From positions 1 through 64,000 of the forward strand of contig JAKLKU010000007.1 of NCBI GenBank assembly GCA_023150475.1: 64,000 bases of DNA, written 5' to 3'. Shown piece by piece: positions 36,301 to 44,937 of the stretch. How positions within the stretch are numbered: position 1 is the stretch's first letter; the number at the start of each line of letters is the position of its first letter. The position numbers were made by a program, and so were the translations under genes. The notes under the pieces were generated by a model. The model was not told the DNA's origin. It ran no database searches and saw only the letters and a list, made by a program, of their open reading frames with translations. This stretch comes from Planctomycetota bacterium. GTDB lineage: Bacteria > Planctomycetota > UBA1135 > GCA-002686595.

Positions 36301-38364
36301 GACGCGATCGCGGCGAGCGAGAAGCTCTTCGCGCCGAGCGTCGCGCCGGAGCTGCGCGCGACGGCGATCGAGGAGCTCGCGCGCGCCGGCGACGACGGCT
36401 CGGGAACGGCGCTCGTGCGCGCGTTGCCGACGCTCGGCGGCCGCCAGCGTGAGCAAGCCCTCTCGGCGATCCTGTCGCGCGCCGGCTCGGCGAAAGCGCT
36501 GCTCGCGGCGATCGACGCCAAGGCGTTGACGCCGCAAGAGCTCGGTCCGCGCGGCATCGACGCGCTCCGTCAACACGCGGATCCGACCGTCGCCGAAGCG
36601 GCGCGCGCGCTCTTCGAACGCCTCGGCGGCGCGACCGCGAAGAAGATCGACGAGCTCGTCGCCGAGCTCGAACCGACCGTGCTTGCGCCCGGCGACGTCG
36701 TGAGCGGCAAGAAGGTCTTCGAAGCGAACTGCGCGAGTTGCCACGTCTTCCGCGGCGTGGGCGGCAAGGTCGGACCCGACCTGACCGGCATGGGCACGCA
36801 CGGCGCGAAGGAGCTCCTGCCCGTCGTGCTCGACCCGAACCGCAGCGTCGAAGCCGCGTACGTCGAGTACATCGCGGTGACCCAGGACGAACGCATCTTC
36901 ACGGGCGTGCTCGTGCGCGACACGGCGGCGAGCATCGTGCTGCGCAGCGCCGAAGGCGACGTCGAAGTCCCGCGCGACGAGCTCGAGTCGCTGAAGTCGA
37001 GCGGCCGTTCGCCGATGCCGGCGGGCTTCGAGTCGCTCGGCGGTCCGGCGTTGCGCGATCTCTTCGCGTACTTGGGATCCGGCTACGAAGGCTTCCGCAC
37101 GCTCGACCTGCGCTCGGTCGTCAACGTCTCGTCGCGCCTCGGCATGTACGACTCGCGCTACGACCCCAATCCCTTCGAGTTCGTGAAGTGGGGCGTGCAG
37201 GAGATCGGCGGTGTGCCGTTCGACGTGCTCGACCCGGCGAATCCGAGCCAGCGCAACGTGCTCGTGTTGAAGGGCGGTTCGGGCGGGCCCGATTGGCAGT
37301 GCCACCAATACGTGCAGAAGGTCGAGCTCCCGCTCGGTTACGCGGTCGCTCGCGTGCACGTGCTCGGCGGCATCGCCGGTTGGGGCTTCCCGTTCCACGG
37401 CAGCACGAAGGAGATCGCGAAGTGGACGTGGAAGTATGCCGACGGCCAAACCGAAGAAGTCGTGCTGCGTGACGGCGTCGAGTTCGCCGACTGGATCGGT
37501 CGCCGCGACGTGCCGGGCTCGAAGTACGCCGAAGGCGTCGTGCGCGAGGACAGCGCGGGGCAGGTGCGCACCTTCGTGCTCGCGCCGAAACGCAGCGTGC
37601 CCGTCGCGAGCATCGTGCTCGAGAGCTTCGACAACGACCTCGCGCCGACGTGGGTCGCGCTGACCGCCGAGCTCCCGGGCGCAAACGCGACGACGACGAC
37701 GGCGCCGAGCGCGACCCCGGCGCCGCGAGCGGTCGACGAACTCGTCGTCGGCGGCGGCTCGAGCCACGACTTCGCGCGTTGGTACGGCGAAGTCGACCTC
37801 GCGACGCTGAAAGCCGCCGGCGCGCGTTCGATCCGCTACACGGAAGCGACGTACGAGCTCGCGGGCGCGCTCGGCGCGGCGCAGTGGCTCGCGCTGTCGA
37901 CCAATCAACCGATCGACGCGGATTCGCGTCGCGCGCTCGCGGCGTTCGTCGGCCGCGGCGGCGCGCTCGTCTTGTTGCATCCGGCGACTTGGTACAACTG
38001 GGCCGACTGGCCCGAGTACAACCGCGAGCTCGTCGGCGGTGGCGCGCGAGGCCACGAAGCCTACGCCGAGTTCGAAGTTCGGATCGTGGACCCGGCGCAT
38101 CCGCTCGCGGCTGGCGTCGCACCGACGTTCCGCGTGAAGGACGAGCTCTACCAATTCGAGCGTGATCCGCGGGGGGCCGAGATGCACGTGATCGCCGTCG
38201 GTCGTTCGCTCTCGACCGGCAAGGAGTATCCCGTCGTGTGGACCGTCGCTCGCGCGAACGGCCGGACCGCGTGCATCACGCTCGGACACGACGGCGCCGC
38301 TCACCAGGACCCGAACTACGTGAAGCTGCTCGCGAATGCGCGAGCCTGGACGCTCGAGCGCTGA
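33400..38364 (+). CDS. PVC-type ThuA / dehydrogenase / HEAT / cytochrome c protein
   Basis: A 1,654-residue secreted protein. Signal peptide to about residue 27 (AAAADAQA). Residues about 32-245: ThuA-like, trehalose-utilisation fold (PLRVFLRGGPKTHGPSEHEH, GLVVLHDALCGDDPHWWK). About 270-660: membrane-bound-dehydrogenase-type propeller (FRLSLVAAEPLVVKPISLDWDSKGRMWVAM, FYNQACVHNDTRGPKHGPTN). About 660-1090: Ala-rich HEAT-like helices. C1111-x-x-C1114-H1115 (CASCH) binds haem c and is followed by GGKVGPDLTGMG. A jelly-roll-like part precedes a second ThuA-like domain at about 1440-1654 (FARWYGEVDL, GGALVLLHPATWYNW). It probably oxidises a carbohydrate in the periplasm. Start: ATG nine bases after a -10 element. 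Confidence 0.9.
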   Translation: MGRTASFVRVVFAFVFLFVGLAAAADAQAKQPLRVFLRGGPKTHGPSEHEHTLWIREWTLLLEKRGAQVAGAPRFPTPAELERTDVLVMYAAEGGSIHGDERASLEKFLARGGGLVVLHDALCGDDPHWWKTVIGGAWEHGVAKWWNGDVGVYLQDFDHPITRGAANFIFEDEIYYKLHMTEDAHVLAASMHTVFDIEPQMWTVEKANYRAFVSVQGHLWKSFEHPAWRGMLLRGIAWAGKRDADLLTDAEERNSLAYPPGGPIEPKLASRKLEVDPEFRLSLVAAEPLVVKPISLDWDSKGRMWVAMTPGYPDKARFSKKPARDRIDVLEDVDGDGAMDRASTFADGLDLVTSFVFHRNGVIASASPEIWWLGDQDGDGKCDERKALFTGFGYGDTHAVVSNLRWGLDGWIYATQGYSGGASDVSSGPDFGAKRFGRIGNGLFRFKPDGSAIEMVSSYGSNTWGLDFDWDGELFFTMANGAHLRHVVLPERALAAGRLEGVETWTDVPDHDRVFPLFRAELPPYVQIDFVGGFTGASGSCVYTGGAWPEKYDGAHFVCEPTVNLVHVDFLRHEGATFRGSKEKGKEERELLAASDLWFRPVHARVGPDGALYVLDFYNQACVHNDTRGPKHGPTNAALRADRDHTHGRIWRLQHQDARKIVPPQIAGMLPADLVATLQNQNRWARMAAHRAIVDDPLFGAKEELERLLATAKSRPARLHALWALAERGVPHPEVAKDAEPALRRNALLALLEYAPDAAAPWQTALYDADRRVQLAALEAAARADGTAPYLVDLFTTLDDPWSRSAIVAAVARDTEGFLTAVLSSPKRAELTALAAAAGAAVGRAREMRELERFFSRLATTARAAESSGGLVGAALLTLGRAWKDAPDFRASTGLLTSLETLVTSPHAEDALAALPFAVRWNRDAALDAAIDAASARLAQALDDPSATLEARQRFLRLLFALPSRRADAIAASEKLFAPSVAPELRATAIEELARAGDDGSGTALVRALPTLGGRQREQALSAILSRAGSAKALLAAIDAKALTPQELGPRGIDALRQHADPTVAEAARALFERLGGATAKKIDELVAELEPTVLAPGDVVSGKKVFEANCASCHVFRGVGGKVGPDLTGMGTHGAKELLPVVLDPNRSVEAAYVEYIAVTQDERIFTGVLVRDTAASIVLRSAEGDVEVPRDELESLKSSGRSPMPAGFESLGGPALRDLFAYLGSGYEGFRTLDLRSVVNVSSRLGMYDSRYDPNPFEFVKWGVQEIGGVPFDVLDPANPSQRNVLVLKGGSGGPDWQCHQYVQKVELPLGYAVARVHVLGGIAGWGFPFHGSTKEIAKWTWKYADGQTEEVVLRDGVEFADWIGRRDVPGSKYAEGVVREDSAGQVRTFVLAPKRSVPVASIVLESFDNDLAPTWVALTAELPGANATTTTAPSATPAPRAVDELVVGGGSSHDFARWYGEVDLATLKAAGARSIRYTEATYELAGALGAAQWLALSTNQPIDADSRRALAAFVGRGGALVLLHPATWYNWADWPEYNRELVGGGARGHEAYAEFEVRIVDPAHPLAAGVAPTFRVKDELYQFERDPRGAEMHVIAVGRSLSTGKEYPVVWTVARANGRTACITLGHDGAAHQDPNYVKLLANARAWTLER

Positions 38365-38390
38365 ATTCCCCGGCGACTCGCCGAATCACG

Positions 38391-38801
38391 ATGTGTCAGC
38401 ATCATTTCCTGCGTTTCGTCACTTCTGCCGAGGCCGAAGTCGAAGTCCTGCCGTGGGGGCCGCACGAATGGCTCGCGAGGGCGGGATTGACGGATTCGAA
38501 GCTGTTGCAGCTCGTGCGCGTCAAGATGCCGCCCGGCAAGGCGCATGCGTTCCATCGCCATCCGTGCATGGAGGAGCTCCTCTATTACGTCGAAGGCCGC
38601 GCCGAGCAGTGGGTCGGCCGCGAGAAGCGCATCTTGCGGGCCGGTGACGTCGCGCACGTGCCAATGAACGAAGTCCACGGGACCTACAACGTCTTCGACG
38701 AGCCCGTGACGTTCCTCGCGGTCCTTTCGCCCGCCGTGATCGACGGGCCGGCGCTGATCGACGTGTCGGCGGAAGAGCCCTGGCGTTCGATCCGCGGTTA
38801 G
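38391..38801 (+). CDS. Cupin-domain protein
   Basis: A 136-residue single-domain cupin. The first metal-binding box is KAHAFHRHPCMEELLYYVEGRAEQWVG and the second is LRAGDVAHVPMNEVHGTYN; they supply His, His, Glu and His ligands. It starts at the ATG at 38391, only 26 bases after the ThuA-cytochrome gene, and may be co-transcribed with it. It could be a sugar isomerase or a small-molecule dioxygenase; the sequence does not decide. No signal peptide, so cytoplasmic. Confidence 0.8.
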   Translation: MCQHHFLRFVTSAEAEVEVLPWGPHEWLARAGLTDSKLLQLVRVKMPPGKAHAFHRHPCMEELLYYVEGRAEQWVGREKRILRAGDVAHVPMNEVHGTYNVFDEPVTFLAVLSPAVIDGPALIDVSAEEPWRSIRG

Positions 38802-39024
38802 CGTCGCTGCGCGGCATTCGAGCCTCGCGAGGACGCGGCGCACGCGTCCGATCGGTGCGCCGGGAATCACTCGAGACTTGGTGAAAAAGCTCCACACGGT
38901 TTTCGGAGTCGTGTCTAGGCTCTGACCCGTCTCGAGCGTCGTCCTGCCGATCGCTCGCAGCTTGCGAACCGACCGTCGATCGGCGCTCGTTCCCCACAGC
39001 ACCGGTTTTCAGAAGGAGATGGAG

Positions 39025-42000
39025 ATGACGTCTTCCGTCAGAGGATCCGTGTTTGCCGGCTCGGCGACACGGTGGGTGATGACCGCGGGATGCGCGACTC
39101 TGCTCGGCAATCTTGCACTCGCGAGCGACGTGCAAGTCGCCGTCAAAGACGCTTACGGCTTCCTGCTGCCGAACTCGACCGTGCGTTGGCACGACCAAGG
39201 CGGCGCCTGGCAGAAGGGTGAGCACGCGGGCGATGGCACCGTGACGCTGCGCAATGCGGCGACCAAGGTGACACTCGACGTCGAACATCCGTTCTACGGG
39301 CACCAACAGTTCGAAGTGTCGGTGCCGAGCGACGACCAAGGCGTGCTCGAAGTCGTGCTCGGTGCTCAGGGCACACAAGCGAAGTTCAAGAGCTCGCGCA
39401 TGTTGGTCGCTGCGCAAGGCTCGACGACTGCCGCGAACGGATCGCCGAGCTGCGCGAGCGGCGTCGGTTGTCAGTTGCCGGATCAACTGGGTCACGGCGC
39501 GTCCGGCACGCTCGCAGCGACGAGCGACTTGAATCCGGGCGCGAACTTCCGCGTCGCCGAGAACGTCAGCACGACGAACGCGGGCAACCTGAGCTCGGTC
39601 TGCTGGTGGGGCATCTACTTCAACTTCGGTTCGGGCAGCGATTGCGGCCCCGGACCGGGCGATCAATTCACGGTCACCTACTACAACGACGACGGCGGCG
39701 GCACGGTGCCGGGCACGGTGCGCGCCGGTCCCTTCTCGGTGACTGCGGCGAAGTCGGCGACGGGCAACGTCGTCTGCGCGGGCACCACGTGCATCGCCGA
39801 ATGGCAATTCGAAGCGACGCACGCGCCGTTCGCCGTCAACGCCGGTGAGTGTCTCTGGGTCGAGATCACCAACAACACGCAGACGGGCAGTTGCTTCTGG
39901 CTGTGGAGCGCTGCGCCGGGCGGCGACGGCCGTTCCGCGCAATCCGTCGGCGGCGCGTACGCGGCGACCGACTACGACCTCGCGATGTGCGTCGACGTCG
40001 CGATCGCGCCGGACGGCTGCGGAGCTCCGCCGCCGCCGGCGAACGACGACTGCGCGAACGCCACGGCGATCTCCGGAGTCGGCACGTTCACGTACGACAA
40101 CACGGCCGCGACGACCGATGGTCCGGGACACAACGAATGCTTGTCCTCGGGCCAAACCGGCATCGATCGCGATCTCTGGTGGTGCTGGACCGCGCCTGCG
40201 AGCGGTGACTTCCAAGTCGCGACCTGCAGTCTGACGACGACCGACAGCAAGCTCGCCGTCTACGACGGCTGTGGTTGCCCGGTCGCGAGCCCGATCGTCT
40301 GCAACGACGATTCGTGCGGGCTGCAGTCCGCCGCGACGTTCACGGCGGTCGCCGGCAATCAGTATCTGATCCGCGTCGGCGTGTTCCCCGGCGCCGCGGG
40401 CGGCTCGGGTGGTTTCTCGATCGTCGGCTTCGCCGTGCCTTCGAACGACCTCTGCGTCGACGCGATCCACGTCGCCGTGCCGTCGGTGACGACGGGCACG
40501 ACCGACTTCGCGACGGTCGACTCCGACGTCGCGAGCTGCTCGGTCTCCAACTCGTCGCCGGGCGTCTGGTACTCGGTCACCGGCACGGGCAACACGCTCA
40601 CCGCCGATCTCTGCGACGGCGCCGCCACGTACGACACGAAGCTCAGCGTCTACTGCGGCGACTGCGGCGCGCCGGCCTGCATCTCGGGCAACGACGACTC
40701 GTGCGGACTCCAATCGAGCGTGACGTGGTGCTCGCAGCTCGGCGGCAACTACTTGATCCTCGTCCACGGCTTCGGTGGTGAGAGCGGTCCGTTCGATCTG
40801 CGGATCACCGACACCGGCTCGAGCTGCACGCCGACGATCAACTGTCTGCCGAAGGGCGCATGCTGCCTCGACGCGGGTTGCCAATTCGTCGACGCGGCGA
40901 CGTGCGCCGCGCTCGGCGGTCAATTCCAAGGCCCGGGCACGGACTGCGGTGTCGTGACGTACACCGCCGCGACGTGCACGCAGGCTTGGGAGGACATCTC
41001 GCTCGTCGGCACCCAGCTCTTCCTCGGTGACGACGACGGCGTCGTGATCCCGCTGACGTTCCCCTTCAACTTCTACGGTGTCGCGCAGACCCAGGTCGGG
41101 ATCGGCTCGAACGGCTACTTGACCTTCGGTCCGGTCGTCGACGAGTTCTCGAACCAGACGTTGCCGAACATCACGGAGCCGAACGACGTCATCGCGCCCT
41201 TCTGGGACGACCTCGATCCGACTTCCGGCGGAGCGATCTACTACAACTTCAGCGGCGTGGCTCCGAACCGCGCGCTCGTCGTTTCGTGGATCGGTGTGCC
41301 GCAGTTCAACACCGGCGACTCGAACACGTTCCAAGCGATCCTCTTCGAGAACTCGAGCCGCATCAGCTTCCGTTACCTCGCGACGTCCGCCGAAGGCTTC
41401 GCGGGTGACTACACCATCGGCGTCGAGAACGCGGCGGGCAACAGCGCGACCACGTTCCCGGCGAGCAGCCTCACGCCGGGCCTCTGCGTCTCGATCGTCC
41501 CCGACAGCACCGCGAGCGATTGCCCCGCGAACGCTTCGGTCGACGTGACGCCGGGCTTCTGCCCGAACCCGTTGAACCCGGATTCGCGCACGGCCGTGCA
41601 GGTCGCACTGGTCGGCACGCCGAGCTTCGACGTCGGCCAAGTCGACTTCGCGACGTTGCAGTTCGTGCGCACGGATCGCATCGGCGTGTCGGTCGCGCCG
41701 TACCTCGGGCCCCCGGGCCCGAGCTCGCGCTTCGAAGACACGGCGACGCCGTTCTTCGGGCCGGTCGGCCAGTGCACGGCCGCGGGTGCGGACGGCACGC
41801 TCGACGTGTCGCTCTACTTCCGCGTCGAGGACGTGCTCTCGGCCTTCGAGCTCTCCGGCCTCGCCTTCGGTACGCAAGTGCCGGTGACGGTGACCGGCAA
41901 GCTGCTCGACGGCACGCCGTTCCACGGCGACGACGTGCTCACGCTCGTCCCGCCGCCCGGTTCGGTCAACCTGCGCATCCACTCGAACCTGCCGGACGCC

Positions 42001-42258
42001 TTCGTCGAAGTGTCGCCGCGCGACCTCGTCACCGACGGTGACGGCTGGGCTCCGTTCCAGCGCTGGTTCCCCGCGGGCACGGCCGTGACGTTGACGGCGA
42101 CGCCGGATCCGACGGCGCCGTTCTTCGGCTGGCGCGTCGGCGGTCAGTTCGTCGCGACGCCGACGATCACCGTCGACCTCGCGCAGACGACCGACGTGTG
42201 GGCGCTCTACGGCAAGCCTCGCGCGACGGGCTCGGTGAGCGGACCGAAGTTCCACTGA
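39025..42258 (+). CDS. Large secreted multidomain protein (PPC-like and nidogen-like domains)
   Basis: A 1,077-residue protein. I chose the ATG at 39025 because AAGGAG lies six bases before it. The signal peptide ends near GNLALAS. Residues about 35-140 form a first beta domain (VQVAVKDAYGFLLPNSTVRW). Two prepeptidase-C-like beta domains follow, with NDDCANATAI, RDLWWCWTAPASGDFQV and SCGLQSAATFTAV, then a repeat of the same. A nidogen-like segment (about 655-830) has GVVIPLTFPFNFYG, IGSNGYLTFGP and DVIAPFWDDLDP. The last part has CPANASVDVTPGFCPNPLNP and paired strands. Cys-rich and probably disulfide-linked; a surface or matrix protein. Confidence 0.85.
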   Translation: MTSSVRGSVFAGSATRWVMTAGCATLLGNLALASDVQVAVKDAYGFLLPNSTVRWHDQGGAWQKGEHAGDGTVTLRNAATKVTLDVEHPFYGHQQFEVSVPSDDQGVLEVVLGAQGTQAKFKSSRMLVAAQGSTTAANGSPSCASGVGCQLPDQLGHGASGTLAATSDLNPGANFRVAENVSTTNAGNLSSVCWWGIYFNFGSGSDCGPGPGDQFTVTYYNDDGGGTVPGTVRAGPFSVTAAKSATGNVVCAGTTCIAEWQFEATHAPFAVNAGECLWVEITNNTQTGSCFWLWSAAPGGDGRSAQSVGGAYAATDYDLAMCVDVAIAPDGCGAPPPPANDDCANATAISGVGTFTYDNTAATTDGPGHNECLSSGQTGIDRDLWWCWTAPASGDFQVATCSLTTTDSKLAVYDGCGCPVASPIVCNDDSCGLQSAATFTAVAGNQYLIRVGVFPGAAGGSGGFSIVGFAVPSNDLCVDAIHVAVPSVTTGTTDFATVDSDVASCSVSNSSPGVWYSVTGTGNTLTADLCDGAATYDTKLSVYCGDCGAPACISGNDDSCGLQSSVTWCSQLGGNYLILVHGFGGESGPFDLRITDTGSSCTPTINCLPKGACCLDAGCQFVDAATCAALGGQFQGPGTDCGVVTYTAATCTQAWEDISLVGTQLFLGDDDGVVIPLTFPFNFYGVAQTQVGIGSNGYLTFGPVVDEFSNQTLPNITEPNDVIAPFWDDLDPTSGGAIYYNFSGVAPNRALVVSWIGVPQFNTGDSNTFQAILFENSSRISFRYLATSAEGFAGDYTIGVENAAGNSATTFPASSLTPGLCVSIVPDSTASDCPANASVDVTPGFCPNPLNPDSRTAVQVALVGTPSFDVGQVDFATLQFVRTDRIGVSVAPYLGPPGPSSRFEDTATPFFGPVGQCTAAGADGTLDVSLYFRVEDVLSAFELSGLAFGTQVPVTVTGKLLDGTPFHGDDVLTLVPPPGSVNLRIHSNLPDAFVEVSPRDLVTDGDGWAPFQRWFPAGTAVTLTATPDPTAPFFGWRVGGQFVATPTITVDLAQTTDVWALYGKPRATGSVSGPKFH

Positions 42259-42278
42259 TCCCACGCATCCAGACGACG

Positions 42279-42313
42279 CACCCCCGTCGCACGTCCGTCG
42301 TGCGGCGGGGGTG
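42279..42313. terminator. Bidirectional hairpin between convergent genes
   Basis: CACCCCCGTCGCACG and CGTGCGGCGGGGGTG pair over 15 positions (one G-T) around a 5-base loop, between the ends of the convergent genes at 42258 and 42343. There is no long T tract. Confidence 0.6.
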
Positions 42314-42342
42314 CTGTGTTCGCCGCGTCGGTCTCCGCCGCG

Positions 42343-42762
42343 TCACTCGCCGATGATCTTGACGAGCACGCGCTTGCGGCGGCGGCCGTCGAACTCGGCG
42401 TAGAAGACCTGTTCCCACGGACCGAAGTCGAGCTTGCCGGCGGTGACCGCGAGCACGACGCCGCGGCCGAGGATCTCGCGCTTGAGGTGAGCGTCGCCGT
42501 TGTCCTCGCCCGTGCGATTGTGGTCGTAAGCGCTCGTCGGCTCGTGCGGCGCGAGCTTCTCGAGCCAACGCTCGTAGTCGCGGTGCAACCCGCGCTCGTC
42601 GTCGTTGACGAACACGCTCGCCGTGATGTGCATCGCGTTGACGGCGCACAGACCCTCGCGGATCCCGCTCTCGGCGAGCGCACTTTCGATCTCGTCCGTG
42701 ATGTTGACGAACCCGCGGCGCGCCGGGACTTCGAACCAGAGCTCCTTGCGATGACTCTTCAT
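42343..42762 (-). CDS. yjbQ: YjbQ family (UPF0047) protein
   Basis: A 139-residue protein of the YjbQ/UPF0047 family, sometimes named secondary thiamine-phosphate synthase. It has [36 protein letters not shown], the conserved [10 protein letters not shown] and [13 protein letters not shown] near the end. Family members are compact trimeric proteins with a conserved His-rich pocket. The start is the ATG at 42762, which has TATCGT only six bases upstream and so may be leaderless. Confidence 0.9.
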   Translation of the reverse strand: MKSHRKELWFEVPARRGFVNITDEIESALAESGIREGLCAVNAMHITASVFVNDDERGLHRDYERWLEKLAPHEPTSAYDHNRTGEDNGDAHLKREILGRGVVLAVTAGKLDFGPWEQVFYAEFDGRRRKRVLVKIIGE

Positions 42763-42768
42763 GCCGCG

Positions 42769-42774
42769 ACGATA
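42769..42774 (-). promoter_or_regulatory. TATCGT -10-like element next to the yjbQ start
   Basis: TATCGT on the minus strand, six bases before the ATG at 42762. It belongs to the set of start-proximal TANNNT elements. Confidence 0.3.
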
Positions 42775-42860
42775 GCGCGCCGTGACGTGACTCGAACCGT
42801 CGGGAGGCCCCACCTCTCGCGCGCCGGCGCTAACCTCGGCCGCGGAGGTCTCGAGTTCCC

Positions 42861-43400
42861 ATGCGCAGCTTCGCCGTCACTCTCTTCGTCCTCGCGTCGT
42901 TCGTTGGTTGCGCCGCACCCGGCCGCTCGCCCACGCCGAGCGCGGCGGCGTCCGTCGAACCCGTCACTCCGATCGCCGAGCTCGCGCCCTTCGCGCCGCT
43001 GGTCGGCGGGACCTGGAGCGCGCCGTTCAACGACAAGGTGCACGACGAACAGTGCTTCGAGTGGGTCTACGGCGGCAAGTTCCTGCGCAACCTTCACTGG
43101 GTGAAGGACACGACCGGCAAGGTCGTCTACGAAGGCGAGACGATCTACGCGTTCGACCCGCGCGAACGAGAGCTCGTCTGGTGGTACTGGAATGCGACCG
43201 GCGGCTTCATCGTCGGCACCGCGCAGTGGAGCGGGATGCATGCCGAATTCGTCGGCGAGAACCATGCGCCGGGGACCCAGACCGAACGTGTGCGCTCGAC
43301 CGCCGATCTCGGCGACGGCGAGTGGACGTCGACCGGTTGGTTCTGGAAAGACGGTGCGTGGGTCGAGCAGGGCAAGCGCACGTACCGCCGCGTCGAGTGA
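42861..43400 (+). CDS. Hypothetical lipoprotein with a lipocalin-like beta domain
   Basis: A 179-residue protein with a lipoprotein signal (LASFVGCAA, Cys at about residue 17). After a Pro/Ser/Ala linker come [48 protein letters not shown] and a C-terminal [17 protein letters not shown]. The pattern of a short 'G.W' opening followed by antiparallel strands resembles DUF1579-type or other lipid-binding barrels, but no firm family can be named. GGAGG about 12 bases upstream and TAACCT at 42831 support the start and promoter. Confidence 0.75.
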   Translation: MRSFAVTLFVLASFVGCAAPGRSPTPSAAASVEPVTPIAELAPFAPLVGGTWSAPFNDKVHDEQCFEWVYGGKFLRNLHWVKDTTGKVVYEGETIYAFDPRERELVWWYWNATGGFIVGTAQWSGMHAEFVGENHAPGTQTERVRSTADLGDGEWTSTGWFWKDGAWVEQGKRTYRRVE

Positions 43401-43600
43401 TCGGACCGGCACACTCGCGCCGGGCAACCCGCTCGCGATCCGTGTCGACGGGGCGCAGCAGACCGGCGGTCACGCCGGCGGGGAGCGGACGCTTCCCTTG
43501 CGCCCGGCCGACGATTCCTCCCACGACACAGACCGAGCTGCGCTCGCTCGGTTGCACGTTTACACGAATTTCGTGACCAACGAGAGGTGGCAGTAGGGGG

Positions 43601-44809
43601 TCAGCTCGTCTGCAGCTCGTTCGCGAGCCGTTCGAGGAAGTACCCGACGTCGGTGACGAGCCCGATCGCCTGCAACGTGCCGCGATTCCCCAGTTTGGTC
43701 GGCAGAGCTTCGGTCATGTCGACGGCGACCGTGCGCACCCGCGCGGGCAGGAGGTTGCCCACGGCGATCGAGTGCAGCGCGCTCGCGAGCATCAGGCACA
43801 CGCCGACGTTCTTGAGCGCCGCCGCATACGCCTCCTGCGCCTTCAGCACGTCGACGATCACGTCCGCGAGCGGCCCGTCGTCGCGGATCGAACCTGCCAG
43901 CACGAAGGGGACGTCCTTCTTCACGAGCTCGTGCATCACGCCGCTCTTCACGATGCCGCTCTCGACCGCGCGGCGGATCGAGCCCGCGCGGTTGACCGCG
44001 TTGATCGCCCAAAGATGGTTGCGCGAGCCGCCTTCGACGGCGCGACCGCTCATCTGGCACACGCCGAGGCTCGTGCGCAGCAAGCTCTTCTCGAGGTCGT
44101 GCGCGGCGAACGCGTTGCCTGAAAGCACGACGTCGACCCACCCCGCGCGCACGAGCTTCACGAGCGCGACGTCGCCGCCCGAGTGCACGATCGCCGGGCC
44201 GAGCACGTACGCGATGCGCTCGCCGCGCGCTCGGGCCTCGCGCATCGCCCGCGCCGCCGCCGCGACGACGACGTGCTTGTTCACTTCCATAGACACGTCG
44301 TTCGACATGAACCCGAAGTCGTTCTTCGAGCGCGAACGTTCGAGCGGTTTGACGCGGATCCCCGGACCGCGCAAGGCCACCGGCTCGCCGAGTCGCACGT
44401 GGCGTTGCTTCACGCAAGTCGGGACGCCGGCGCGCAGGACGAGCGCACAGTCCATCTTCTGTTCGGCGACTTGGACCCACTTGCCGTCCAGGCGGACGAA
44501 CGTGTCGAAGTTCGACGTCGAGTAGAACTCGTCGGGCAGGATGCCGTCGCGTTCCGCCGGCGCGAAGCTCGCGTCCTTCACGACGCTCGACGCGCCGAGG
44601 TAGGAGAGCTGCTCGAGGATGCGGTCGAGCGCATGCGGATCTCGTGCTCGCACCGCGAGTTCGGCGCTCGACGTCTCCTCGTTGGTCTTGCCGACCGTGC
44701 ACCGCAGGACTTCGAACTCGCCACCGCCTTCGACGATGCGTTGGAACGCGCGCCTCAGGATGTCCGAGTCGATGATGTGGCCTTCGAGCGTGACGATCTC
44801 TTGCACCAT
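43601..44809 (-). CDS. TIGR00300 (LOR/SDH-type) family enzyme, probable ornithine cyclodeaminase
   Basis: A 402-residue protein. Residues 1-95 form the LOR/SDH conserved domain (VTLEGHIIDSDILRRAFQRIVEGGGEFEVL, VGKTNEETSSAELAV). The C-terminal part binds dinucleotide and has GIRVKPLERSRSKNDFGFMSNDVS, YVLGPAIVHSGGDVAL, DVVLSGNAFAAHDLEKSL and TVAVDMTEALPTKLGNRGT. Archaeal and cyanobacterial relatives act on ornithine or in arginine degradation. It is cytoplasmic and divergent from the PPO-like gene. The exact reaction here is inference from the family. Confidence 0.85.
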   Translation of the reverse strand: MVQEIVTLEGHIIDSDILRRAFQRIVEGGGEFEVLRCTVGKTNEETSSAELAVRARDPHALDRILEQLSYLGASSVVKDASFAPAERDGILPDEFYSTSNFDTFVRLDGKWVQVAEQKMDCALVLRAGVPTCVKQRHVRLGEPVALRGPGIRVKPLERSRSKNDFGFMSNDVSMEVNKHVVVAAAARAMREARARGERIAYVLGPAIVHSGGDVALVKLVRAGWVDVVLSGNAFAAHDLEKSLLRTSLGVCQMSGRAVEGGSRNHLWAINAVNRAGSIRRAVESGIVKSGVMHELVKKDVPFVLAGSIRDDGPLADVIVDVLKAQEAYAAALKNVGVCLMLASALHSIAVGNLLPARVRTVAVDMTEALPTKLGNRGTLQAIGLVTDVGYFLERLANELQTS

Positions 44810-44937
44810 GGTGTTGCGAGCCGTAACGGCGTGTCGGGGTTTGCCGAGGGCGTGTCCGCGACCTCCGCGAGCCGTTGTAGCGAGCGCTGCGTCGATCGGG
44901 CAGTGCGTCTGCGTCCGAAGCGGTAGACGCGCGACGC

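Noticed and set aside
38521..42264. A 1,247-codon minus-strand open frame
   Set aside because: It is antisense to the cupin and the large secreted protein, is rich in Arg, Val and Glu without any domain, and has no ribosome-binding site.
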